The position numbers were made by a program, and so were the translations under genes. Source: a virus. Taken from it: 64,000 bases of DNA. Positions 1-5,164 of this stretch are shown in pieces (the stretch's first letter is position 1; every line of letters begins with the position of its first letter). The stretch is taken from IMG/VR virus record IMGVR_UViG_3300025101_000025, positions 1 to 64,000 of that record; one strand, 5' to 3'. The notes under the pieces were generated by a model, which was given only the letters and a program-made list of their open reading frames with translations, ran no database searches and was not told where the DNA came from.

Positions 1-5
1 AAATT

Positions 6-206
6 ATGACCAGAAAAGAATACGAATTAGTTTTCCAAGCATTAAAATCTTACAGATGCTACATGAGCAGAGAAGATGAAGCATTATCTGAAAAAATTCT
101 AGATGATCTATTTTATCCTAGTTTTGATAAACTATCAACTGATGATCTAGTAGCAGATGCAGAGGAAGCACTTAAAAATGAAGTTAAAAGTTTGAATTTT
201 AGATAA
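6..206 (+). CDS. Small early protein, unknown function (66 aa)
   Basis: A 66-residue acidic, probably helical protein with no family I recognise. The start ATG lies in the context AAATTATGA, the same context seen at the next small genes that follow the repeated early promoter, so its own promoter copy probably lies just left of the window. It is followed directly by promoter copy 1. The position suggests an early host-takeover gene, but this is inference from context only. Confidence 0.7.
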   Translation: MTRKEYELVFQALKSYRCYMSREDEALSEKILDDLFYPSFDKLSTDDLVADAEEALKNEVKSLNFR

Positions 207-212
207 TTCAAA

Positions 213-244
213 CTGATACCTCTAAAATGTTCCTATAGTATAAG
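213..244 (+). promoter_or_regulatory. Early promoter cassette, copy 1
   Basis: A 32-nt motif starting CTGATACC and ending TGTTCCTATAGTATAAG (with -10-like TATAGT). The same motif recurs before the other small genes of this region. The downstream ATG at 257 is about 18 nt after the -10-like box, so the leader is very short. Confidence 0.8.
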
Positions 245-256
245 ACAAACAAAATT

Positions 257-700
257 ATGACCACACTTGAAACAACTGATCTAAAAACAAGAGTTGCAGA
301 ATGGACTCAAACCTATGCAAATGCAATCACTCAAAATTATAGAGAGTATCATTTAAATATGCTCACTAGACAAGGCCACCCATATCCAGAGTATGCGAGG
401 GAGCAACTTGACGCTATCGAGAATGGAACAGCGAACCTAATGAAGTTCAAAGTTAAAACTGGTAAGAGATATTACAAAATTGTCCAGATGGAATTTGACA
501 CTTTCCAGAATCGCAATGAATACAGGGAAGGATCAGTTCATGCTTTTGTTGATCGCAATACTGGCGAAGTTTTCAAACCAGCATCATGGGCAGCACCAGC
601 AAAGCATGTAAGATATGATATGAGAATTATCAGAGAGAGAAATTTCTTACATGACCCCACTAATGTAACATGGGCAGGTGGTTATCTCTACATGAGATAA
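257..700 (+). CDS. Conserved marine-phage protein of unknown function (147 aa)
   Basis: A soluble 147-residue protein with no transmembrane segment. The C-terminal half has a run I recognise from many marine phage proteins: VHAFVDRNTGEVFKPASW at about residues 93-110, followed by AAPAKHVRYDMR. A basic stretch with KFKVKTGKRYYKIVQ precedes it, consistent with a small beta-rich domain. It lies behind early promoter copy 1 with a very short leader and no clear ribosome binding site. The function is not known; an early regulatory or host-interaction role is inferred from position only. Confidence 0.85.
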   Translation: MTTLETTDLKTRVAEWTQTYANAITQNYREYHLNMLTRQGHPYPEYAREQLDAIENGTANLMKFKVKTGKRYYKIVQMEFDTFQNRNEYREGSVHAFVDRNTGEVFKPASWAAPAKHVRYDMRIIRERNFLHDPTNVTWAGGYLYMR

Positions 701-707
701 TCACTAA

Positions 708-737
708 TTGATACCACTAAAATGTTCCTATAGTAAG
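708..737 (+). promoter_or_regulatory. Early promoter cassette, copy 2
   Basis: A variant of the repeated cassette starting TTGATACC and ending TGTTCCTATAGTAAG. It lacks two bases after the TATAGT box compared with the other copies. The first box is here closer to a host -35 (TTGATA). It precedes the ATG at 752. Confidence 0.75.
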
Positions 738-751
738 CAATCCAATTAATT

Positions 752-994
752 ATGAAACTCAAAAATATTCTAAACAGAAATTTTGACTCACTCACAAATG
801 ATGAAAAGAAATTCTATGACGATGTTCAAGAAAAATACTTACTAGGAGTATGCGATAAGTATAACATCATAACTGATGAATTAATATATATCGAATATGA
901 TTTTGAAGAGTTATCTGATAAAGGCATCGAAGAATGTGAAAAAAATAATTATACTGCATTATGTGTGGAAGCATTTGAAGAATTGACAAAATAA
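752..994 (+). CDS. Small acidic early protein, unknown (80 aa)
   Basis: An 80-residue, acidic, Asn/Glu/Tyr-rich protein. It opens with a basic segment (MKLKNILNRNF) and continues as probable alpha-helix. No family recognised. The start lies in AATTATGA, 15 nt after promoter copy 2, without a Shine-Dalgarno. Very small acidic proteins behind dedicated early promoters are typical of phage host-takeover genes, but that role is only inferred here. Confidence 0.75.
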   Translation: MKLKNILNRNFDSLTNDEKKFYDDVQEKYLLGVCDKYNIITDELIYIEYDFEELSDKGIEECEKNNYTALCVEAFEELTK

Positions 995-1000
995 CTCAAA

Positions 1001-1032
1001 CTGATACCTCTAAACTGTTTCTATAGTATAAG
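1001..1032 (+). promoter_or_regulatory. Early promoter cassette, copy 3
   Basis: CTGATACC, then TCTAAA and TGTTTCTATAGTATAAG; 32 nt long. It drives the 58-aa gene beginning at 1047. Confidence 0.8.
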
Positions 1033-1046
1033 ATACAATTAAAATT

Positions 1047-1223
1047 ATGATTCAAAAATTCATCGAAGTCCCAAATACAAATATTAAAGAACCAGTTCTA
1101 AGACATGATTTTGCTGATGAACTATGCTATATGATAGCACAGGATTATGGATATGCCGAGATTGTTTGGTATGCTCTCAACGGTAAAAGAGTTGTTGAAG
1201 GTTTTTATTCTGATAAGGATTAA
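1047..1223 (+). CDS. Small early protein, unknown (58 aa)
   Basis: A 58-codon ORF read by hand between two promoter cassettes, starting MIQKFIEVPN and ending EGFYSDKD. The ATG is in the conserved context AAAATTATGA used by its neighbours. The product is acidic with the aromatic run EIVWYALNGKRVVEGFY near the C-terminus, which looks like a beta hairpin. No family recognised. The promoter immediately upstream and the next one 9 nt after its stop make it a real single-gene unit. Confidence 0.75.
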   Translation: MIQKFIEVPNTNIKEPVLRHDFADELCYMIAQDYGYAEIVWYALNGKRVVEGFYSDKD

Positions 1224-1232
1224 TAACTCAAA

Positions 1233-1264
1233 CTGATACCTCTAAACTGTTCCTATAGTATAAG
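1233..1264 (+). promoter_or_regulatory. Early promoter cassette, copy 4
   Basis: CTGATACC followed by TCTAAAC and TGTTCCTATAGTATAAG. It precedes the ATG at 1278 and leaves a leader of roughly a dozen nucleotides. Confidence 0.8.
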
Positions 1265-1277
1265 ATTAAACAAAATT

Positions 1278-1511
1278 ATGAACTCTACAGCAACTTACAT
1301 CGAACCAGTAAACAGAATCAAGCAAAGAATTTTATTTGATGATAACCTTAACAACATGGCATGCCTATGTTCAGATTGGTCTGATTTTCTCATTGAAATT
1401 TCAGAATGGGGAATCTACAAATTAGGAGGAGTTGATTTTGACACATTAACAACTTCTGATATTGAGAGACTCGATCAATTCATAAAAGGAGAGAATGGTT
1501 ACATCAGGTAA
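1278..1511 (+). CDS. Small early protein, unknown (77 aa)
   Basis: A 77-residue protein, acidic overall, with a central Cys-Trp-rich stretch (ACLCSDWSDFLIEISEW, about residues 28-44) and a C-terminal helix-like segment (TTSDIERLDQFIKGE). No family recognised. It starts in CAAAATTATGA right after promoter copy 4 and is followed by copy 5, so it is an independently transcribed early gene. Confidence 0.75.
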   Translation: MNSTATYIEPVNRIKQRILFDDNLNNMACLCSDWSDFLIEISEWGIYKLGGVDFDTLTTSDIERLDQFIKGENGYIR

Positions 1512-1521
1512 TTAACTCAAA

Positions 1522-1553
1522 CTGATACCTCTAAATTGTTCCTATAGTATAAG
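1522..1553 (+). promoter_or_regulatory. Early promoter cassette, copy 5
   Basis: CTGATACC, TCTAAAT and TGTTCCTATAGTATAAG; same length and order as copies 1, 3 and 4. It drives the gene at 1573. Confidence 0.8.
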
Positions 1554-1572
1554 CAATCAATCAATTCACATC

Positions 1573-1902
1573 ATGAGAAAAATCGAAACCCAAATGAATC
1601 AAGCAATTAGAGGACAGAGAAACTGGGCAGGTTCTAACACCACAGTTTTTACTACTGATAATGGTCTTGAGTCTACAATCTATCTACATGGAAATCACAT
1701 TGCGACATATTTCCATGATGATCGCAAACTTCAAATTTTCGATGGCGGTTGGCAATCCAATACAACTAAGTCTAGACTCAATGCACTATTAGATGAATTT
1801 GACTACGGTTCTTTTATATTTCAAAAAAACTGGAACTGGTTTTTAGCAAGAAATTTCAACCATAATCACAAAGTTGATTTTTCTTCTGGAATGTTTATCT
1901 AA
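1573..1902 (+). CDS. Conserved phage protein of unknown function (109 aa)
   Basis: A 109-residue basic/aromatic protein. The order MRKIETQMNQAIR at the start, then STIYLHGNHIA at about 36-46 and GGWQSNTTKSRLNALLD at about 58-74, followed by IFQKNWNWFL, is a pattern I know from small unnamed proteins widespread in phages; no biochemical role is established. It is the last gene of the first promoter array and is followed by a hairpin terminator. The leader is short and lacks a clear ribosome binding site. Confidence 0.85.
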   Translation: MRKIETQMNQAIRGQRNWAGSNTTVFTTDNGLESTIYLHGNHIATYFHDDRKLQIFDGGWQSNTTKSRLNALLDEFDYGSFIFQKNWNWFLARNFNHNHKVDFSSGMFI

Positions 1903-1909
1903 GGTTACT

Positions 1910-1950
1910 GGAAGTATTACGGATTAATTCTATAATACTTCCTTTTTATT
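1910..1950 (+). terminator. Rho-independent terminator after the 109-aa gene
   Basis: A perfect 10-bp stem, GGAAGTATTA (1910-1919) with TAATACTTCC (1933-1942), loop of 13 nt, followed by TTTTTATTTT. It closes the first block of early genes. Confidence 0.8.
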
Positions 1951-1952
1951 TT

Positions 1953-2018
1953 CTCTCGTTAGTTATTAACGGGCCTCCGAGATTCTCTTCCTTACGAGAG
2001 GCGAAAGCGATTTTTTAA
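1953..2018 (+). other. Intergenic element with hairpin potential
   Basis: Between the terminator and promoter copy 6, CTCTCGT (about 1953-1959) can pair with ACGAGAG (about 1994-2000). GCGAAAGCG and a T-run follow. The stretch is GC-richer than its surroundings and has no ORF. It could be a second terminator or a small structured RNA; there is no independent support. Confidence 0.35.
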
Positions 2019-2028
2019 TTAACACTAA

Positions 2029-2060
2029 CTGAAACCCCCAAATTGTTATTATTGTATAGG
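2029..2060 (+). promoter_or_regulatory. Early promoter cassette, copy 6 (divergent)
   Basis: CTGAAACC, CCCAAAT and TGTTATTATTGTATAGG. It keeps the overall length and order of the cassette but diverges in the spacer and -10-like box. It precedes the operon of four small genes starting at 2075. Confidence 0.65.
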
Positions 2061-2074
2061 ACACAATCAAAATT

Positions 2075-2242
2075 ATGAACACACAAAAAAACTTAGACAT
2101 TGTAAGAGATTTTTTTACAGACGAGCAATGGTTGGCAATTGAATATGCTCTCGGAGATTATCAGGATTATGGGGACGAGCAAGCAGAAATTTCATCTCAA
2201 ATTGAAGATAAGATTTACACACTTTTTAATCAGGTAAAATAA
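2075..2242 (+). CDS. Small acidic early protein, unknown (55 aa)
   Basis: A 55-codon ORF read by hand, start MNTQKNLDIVRDFFTDEQW, end TLFNQVK. Acidic and probably all-helical. The ATG lies in CAAAATTATGA after promoter copy 6. The next gene begins one base after its stop (TAACATG), so it heads a four-gene operon. No family recognised; DUF-type early genes of this size are common in cyanophages. Confidence 0.65.
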   Translation: MNTQKNLDIVRDFFTDEQWLAIEYALGDYQDYGDEQAEISSQIEDKIYTLFNQVK

Positions 2243-2243
2243 C

Positions 2244-2390
2244 ATGAATTACAACGAAATTTGCAGGATTTATAACAACGTAGACAACAACGAGTTAGTA
2301 TCACAAACTGCATACGAATTTGAGATTTATGATGATTTTTATTATCAGTTATTTCACAGTTATTATGAAACAAATAAGGAGGTAAATTAA
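2244..2390 (+). CDS. Small early protein, unknown (48 aa)
   Basis: A 48-codon ORF starting MNYNEICRIYNNVDN, rich in Tyr, Asn and acidic residues. It follows the previous stop by one base and overlaps the next start (TAATG). A good ribosome site, AGGAGG, at the end of the gene serves the next start. No family recognised. Confidence 0.6.
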   Translation: MNYNEICRIYNNVDNNELVSQTAYEFEIYDDFYYQLFHSYYETNKEVN

Positions 2391-2560
2391 TGAACAATTT
2401 ATTACTAACTGATGAAGAATTAGACTACCTAGAGTTACTACTTCATAACCACGAATACGAAGAAAAAGATAGAAAATTAATCGACAAATTAGAGTTTAAA
2501 TTCTATCAACTTAAGTCTGACGATTACCAAAACAAAGTTACTACAATGGGGGGTAATTAG
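2390..2560 (+). CDS. Small acidic early protein, unknown (56 aa)
   Basis: A 56-codon ORF starting MNNLLLTDEELDYLELLLHN, then a mixed-charge helix. The TAATG overlap with the preceding gene and a clear AGGAGG about 7 nt upstream support translation. The profile is a two-helix acidic protein; no family recognised. Confidence 0.65.
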   Translation: MNNLLLTDEELDYLELLLHNHEYEEKDRKLIDKLEFKFYQLKSDDYQNKVTTMGGN

Positions 2561-2561
2561 C

Positions 2562-2729
2562 ATGATTATTTCTATCACAAAAAGGATTAAATTACCCTCT
2601 GGAAAGTATAAAAAACGTGTGAAATATTCAACTGTAAAGTATCAAATAGAGAAGGTAAAACCAAGAAGATCGCATTACAAATTAAACAGTTTACATGCTG
2701 CTAAGTATCATTTAGTAAGAGAGAGTTAA
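2562..2729 (+). CDS. Small very basic protein, unknown (55 aa)
   Basis: A 55-codon ORF starting MIISITKRIKLPSGKYKKR and continuing Lys/Arg-rich to LVRES. It is strongly basic, in contrast to the acidic genes before it, so nucleic-acid or membrane-surface contact is possible. It begins one base after the previous stop and is the last gene of the operon. No family recognised. Confidence 0.6.
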   Translation: MIISITKRIKLPSGKYKKRVKYSTVKYQIEKVKPRRSHYKLNSLHAAKYHLVRES

Positions 2730-2791
2730 TCTGTTAGTTTTACACAATATAGAGGTAATTCTGTGGAAAACTTATTTAATTGTGGAAAAGA

Positions 2792-2887
2792 ATGTATTTA
2801 AAAATATATTTAAGCGTTTTATTTCTCGATTTAATGTTAGTTTTTATAGTGATCTTAGCGAGCGTATTATACCACGAACGCCCATAA
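2792..2887 (+). CDS. Possible 31-aa single-pass membrane peptide
   Basis: A short ORF, MYLKIYLSVLFLD followed by a hydrophobic run ending LASVLYHERP, with GGAAAAG just upstream of the ATG. The residues between about 5 and 27 could span a membrane. At 31 codons it may be chance; the hydrophobic composition and the purine-rich site are the only support. Confidence 0.35.
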   Translation: MYLKIYLSVLFLDLMLVFIVILASVLYHERP

Positions 2888-2933
2888 ATTGTAAAGGGCG
2901 GATAATACTTTTGTCAGAACTTACGCATAATTA

Positions 2934-2962
2934 TTGACAAGAATTGAGAGATAATTTATAAT
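2934..2962 (+). promoter_or_regulatory. Consensus sigma-70-type promoter
   Basis: TTGACA (2934-2939), a 17-nt spacer and TATAAT (2957-2962). This is a perfect match to the bacterial housekeeping consensus and differs from the local CTGATACC cassette. It lies 16 nt before the ATG at 2979, so it should be read by unmodified host RNA polymerase. Confidence 0.85.
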
Positions 2963-2978
2963 GGTTATATAACACTTA

Positions 2979-3161
2979 ATGGCTGCACAGTTTATGACAA
3001 TTTCCGCGTCTAATTTACAGCAAAAACAGTATCGAATTACGCTGAATTTGTCAGTTCAAAGTGACTTTAATCCGCACCAAATTAACTATGAAAAGTTATT
3101 CAAATTAGATGAGGATTTGGAAGCCCTAAGTGTAACAATTGAGGACTTAAATTATGAGTAG
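2979..3161 (+). CDS. Small early protein, unknown (60 aa)
   Basis: A 60-residue protein, N-terminus MAAQFMTISASNLQQKQYRI, acidic C-terminus EALSVTIEDLNYE. No family recognised. Its distinction is the perfect -35/17/-10 promoter immediately upstream, which implies very strong immediate-early expression. With so short a leader there is no room for a standard Shine-Dalgarno. Confidence 0.65.
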   Translation: MAAQFMTISASNLQQKQYRITLNLSVQSDFNPHQINYEKLFKLDEDLEALSVTIEDLNYE

Positions 3162-3198
3162 TTAGTGTTAGTTTTCCACAGTTGTTATGTAACATAAT

Positions 3199-3230
3199 AT
3201 GAGACCTGTAAAGTGTTCTTATAGTGTAGG
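3199..3230 (+). promoter_or_regulatory. Early promoter cassette, copy 7, without a following ORF
   Basis: ATGAGACC, TGTAAAG and TGTTCTTATAGTGTAGG. It aligns over the full 32 nt with the other copies and keeps the TATAGT box (3220-3225). No ORF follows for about 280 nt; the downstream stretch is GC-richer and foldable, so this copy appears to drive a noncoding transcript. Confidence 0.7.
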
Positions 3231-3360
3231 GAGCAGAGATAGTGAAGAGGGAGACACCGCGTAACCGGTCAGCTGCAGCTTAGTCCCACTCTTGAAATGC
3301 GGAGCTCCGCCTCTAGTTAATTCCCAACCGACTAGATGTAAGTATCCCTACCACTCTTTT
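3223..3360 (+). ncRNA. Candidate structured small RNA
   Basis: The stretch 3161-3515 has no convincing gene. Within it, complementary segments nest: TAGGGA (3227-3232) with TCCCTA (3345-3350), extendable by AGTG/CACT with one bulge; AAGAGGGAGAC (3245-3255) with GTCCCACTCTT (3283-3293), nine of eleven pairs; a GCGG-AGCT-CCGC tetraloop hairpin (3299-3310); and CTAGT (3312-3316) with ACTAG (3331-3335). A T-run follows at 3357. A start set by the -10-like box (near 3231) would remove part of the outermost helix, so the exact 5' end is uncertain. Base composition is unlike the neighbouring coding DNA. The region to about 3440 stays GC-rich without a visible feature. Confidence 0.45.
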
Positions 3361-3475
3361 AACAGTCCGTTACGTGATATAGCAGTTATATGCGGGCGTT
3401 GTTGTTATCGGGGCGGGCGCGATGCCGTTTTAAAAAACCCTTAAGTCCCTAACCTACAGAGGTGACAAATCGATA

Positions 3476-3483
3476 GCTAAATA
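3476..3483 (+). promoter_or_regulatory. Late promoter-type box GCTAAATA
   Basis: Matches the NNTAAATA late box used throughout the structural region and lies 31 nt before the ATG at 3515. Confidence 0.45.
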
Positions 3484-3514
3484 TTAAACCATATTAAATT
3501 TTTTTTTCTTGGCC

Positions 3515-3625
3515 ATGGGAACACACTACGGATTCACAATAATTGTATGGGTTATAATTGGGTTAATAATATTTTCCAAGTTAGATAGTGGGGGCAAAAA
3601 GAAAAAGAAACGCAAAAACAAATAA
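3515..3625 (+). CDS. Small single-pass membrane protein with basic tail (36 aa)
   Basis: A 36-codon ORF: short N-terminus MGTHYGF, a hydrophobic stretch of about 13-15 residues (TIIVWVIIGLIIF), then GGKKKKKRKNK. The layout is that of a small membrane-anchored peptide with a cytoplasmic polybasic tail. A late-type box lies upstream and a terminator immediately downstream, so it forms its own transcription unit. No family recognised. Confidence 0.5.
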   Translation: MGTHYGFTIIVWVIIGLIIFSKLDSGGKKKKKRKNK

Positions 3626-3634
3626 AAAATTTCC

Positions 3635-3656
3635 GGGGGCTCAAAACCCCCTTTTT
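3635..3656 (+). terminator. Rho-independent terminator
   Basis: GGGGG (3635-3639), a 7-nt loop and CCCCC (3647-3651), followed by TTTTT. It separates the membrane peptide gene from the next unit. Confidence 0.8.
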
Positions 3657-3663
3657 AGTGTTT

Positions 3664-3671
3664 TCTAAATA
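3664..3671 (+). promoter_or_regulatory. Late promoter-type box TCTAAATA
   Basis: NNTAAATA box 21 nt before the ATG at 3693 and just after the terminator. Confidence 0.5.
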
Positions 3672-3692
3672 CTAATAACATGATTTAAACAC

Positions 3693-3929
3693 ATGAAAGA
3701 ATTTGACGATACAGTGTATCACATCTATGCAAAGGATAAATGTCTTTATCATAATTTAAAGGAAGAAGATTTTGAAGAGACATGGCAACTTCTAACCACT
3801 ATGGTTGGATTAATCAAGACAGATTATTCGGAGTCAGATCTATCATATATTAAGTTAGCACCGAAGGTCGGGTATGGTGGGCCAGGTAAGGTAATATACA
3901 CAGAACCAACTGGAGATGAGTCTTATTGA
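3693..3929 (+). CDS. Conserved cyanophage protein, unknown (78 aa)
   Basis: A 78-residue acidic protein. The segment VYHIYAKDKCLYHNLKEEDF at residues 8-27 and TWQLLTTMVGLI after it recall unnamed proteins common in T4-like cyanophages. The C-terminal LAPKVGYGGPGKVIYTE is likely a loop. No function known. It lies between a terminator and a late promoter, so it is probably a single-gene late unit. Confidence 0.75.
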   Translation: MKEFDDTVYHIYAKDKCLYHNLKEEDFEETWQLLTTMVGLIKTDYSESDLSYIKLAPKVGYGGPGKVIYTEPTGDESY

Positions 3930-3934
3930 AGTGG

Positions 3935-3942
3935 TATAAATA
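3935..3942 (+). promoter_or_regulatory. Late promoter TATAAATA
   Basis: Exact match to the T4 late -10 TATAAATA, 19 nt before the ATG at 3961. gp55, the sigma factor reading such boxes in T4, is encoded at 53710. Confidence 0.7.
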
Positions 3943-3960
3943 AGGTGCAGTATAACCTTT

Positions 3961-4101
3961 ATGTATCACAAACATGACCAAATTAAAAAGAAGAGCAATC
4001 CATATAAGAGACCAGAACCAAAGAAATACGTAGCACAAAAATATCATCAGATAAGAATTTATTTTAAGTGTGAACGACAAAATAAAGTTGACAAAGGTTA
4101 A
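3961..4101 (+). CDS. Small basic protein, unknown (46 aa)
   Basis: A 46-codon ORF starting MYHKHDQIKKKSNPYKRPEP and ending NKVDKG, strongly basic. It starts directly downstream of an exact late promoter box and occupies nearly all of the gap to the next gene. No family recognised. A minus-strand ORF covers the same DNA but has no promoter or ribosome site, and I prefer the + strand. Confidence 0.5.
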   Translation: MYHKHDQIKKKSNPYKRPEPKKYVAQKYHQIRIYFKCERQNKVDKG

Positions 4102-4140
4102 CAAAACTGATAAAATTAAGAATGAAGGTGATCATCATTT

Positions 4141-5025
4141 ATGGCAAAAGGATTTAAAGTAAAAACAGTCGCACCGAAAACAAAAGGCCCTGAATGGGAC
4201 ATCGATGCAATTAAAGAAAGAATGAAAGGGAAGAAGATAGTCTTCTGTCTTCCCGGTAGAGGATGCTCTTATATCTTTCTCAAGAACTTTGTTCAACTAT
4301 GTTTTGACATGGTTCAGAATGGAATGAGTATTCAAATATCTCAGGATTATTCATCTATGGTAAACTTTGCTCGATGTAAAGTTCTTGGAGCAAATGTTTT
4401 AAGAGGCCCCAATCAAGTTCCTTGGGATGGAAAACTTGAGTATGACTATCAGTTATGGATTGATAGTGATATTGTTTTTGATACTGGTAAGTTTTGGCAA
4501 CTATGCGATTTAGCATTTCCTGCTGAAGCAGTTACAAAAGAAGATGTAATTGAACAGGTCAAAGATAACAAAGGAGAGTTAGTTACTGATGACGAAGGTA
4601 ATGTTAAAACTCAAATTACAGGACAGAAAGTATCAGTTGATAATTCTAAACTAAATGGAATTGTTGCTGGTTGGTATGCTACCGAAGACGGTGCGACAAC
4701 CTCTGTTGCACATTGGTTAGAGGAAGATGACTTCCGTAAGAATGGTGGAGTGATGAATCATGAAACTGTTGAAACCATGGGCAAACGTAAAAAACCATTC
4801 ACAGTAGATTACACAGGCTTTGGTTGGGTTATGATTCAGAACGGAGTTTTTGAACAACTGAAGTATCCATGGTTTGCTCCTCAGATGCAAATCTTTGAAT
4901 CAGGTGAAGTTCAAGACATGTGTGGTGAAGACGTATCATTCTGTTTAGATGCACAGGAAAAGGGATTTGAGATCTGGTGCGATCCTCGCATTCGTGTCGG
5001 TCATGAGAAGACAAGGATAATCTAG
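4141..5025 (+). CDS. Glycosyltransferase-like protein (GT-A fold)
   Basis: A 294-residue protein. KKIVFCLPGRGCSYIFLKNF at residues 31-50 looks like the first strand and helix of a GT-A nucleotide-sugar transferase. WIDSDIVFD contains an Asp-Ser-Asp at about 108-110, matching the DXD metal and UDP-sugar motif. The C-terminal GEDVSFCLDAQEKGFEIWCDPRIRVGH (written by motif: GEDVSFC, then WCDP, then GH) matches the acceptor/base and closing His region of cyanophage glycosyltransferases. The family annotation is from motifs; donor and target are unknown. It could glycosylate virion proteins or host polysaccharide. A 26-codon hydrophobic ORF overlaps its stop. Confidence 0.8.
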   Translation: MAKGFKVKTVAPKTKGPEWDIDAIKERMKGKKIVFCLPGRGCSYIFLKNFVQLCFDMVQNGMSIQISQDYSSMVNFARCKVLGANVLRGPNQVPWDGKLEYDYQLWIDSDIVFDTGKFWQLCDLAFPAEAVTKEDVIEQVKDNKGELVTDDEGNVKTQITGQKVSVDNSKLNGIVAGWYATEDGATTSVAHWLEEDDFRKNGGVMNHETVETMGKRKKPFTVDYTGFGWVMIQNGVFEQLKYPWFAPQMQIFESGEVQDMCGEDVSFCLDAQEKGFEIWCDPRIRVGHEKTRII

Positions 5026-5105
5026 TGGTTATTTCTTTCTTTGCAATCTTACTAATACTTTTTATAATATTAGTATTAGTAACTTATTATAATCCACATC
5101 GTTAA
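5025..5105 (+). CDS. Possible 26-aa membrane peptide
   Basis: A GTG-initiated ORF overlapping the glycosyltransferase stop (TAGTG). The product is almost entirely Ile/Leu/Val/Phe for 18 residues, then TYYNPHR, a clear transmembrane profile. Its small size keeps confidence low. Confidence 0.3.
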   Translation: MVISFFAILLILFIILVLVTYYNPHR

Positions 5106-5135
5106 CGACCGCGTTTTCTCGAAAAGAATAAACGT

Positions 5136-5143
5136 ATTAAATA
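5136..5143 (+). promoter_or_regulatory. Late promoter-type box ATTAAATA
   Basis: Box matching NNTAAATA, 21 nt before the ATG at 5165. Confidence 0.45.
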
Positions 5144-5164
5144 GTATAACTCCTTAATTTTTAT

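Noticed and set aside
213-1553. CRISPR-like array of evenly spaced direct repeats
   Set aside because: The repeats are separated by complete ORFs of different lengths and contain a -10-like box; they are promoters.
3199-3440. tRNA or tmRNA
   Set aside because: No T-loop GGTTCGAATC-type sequence, acceptor CCA or anticodon stem could be found; only the general foldability supports an RNA.
3850-4104. Minus-strand 84-codon hydrophobic ORF
   Set aside because: It overlaps two + strand genes and a perfect late promoter; no minus-strand signals are present and all other genes read +.
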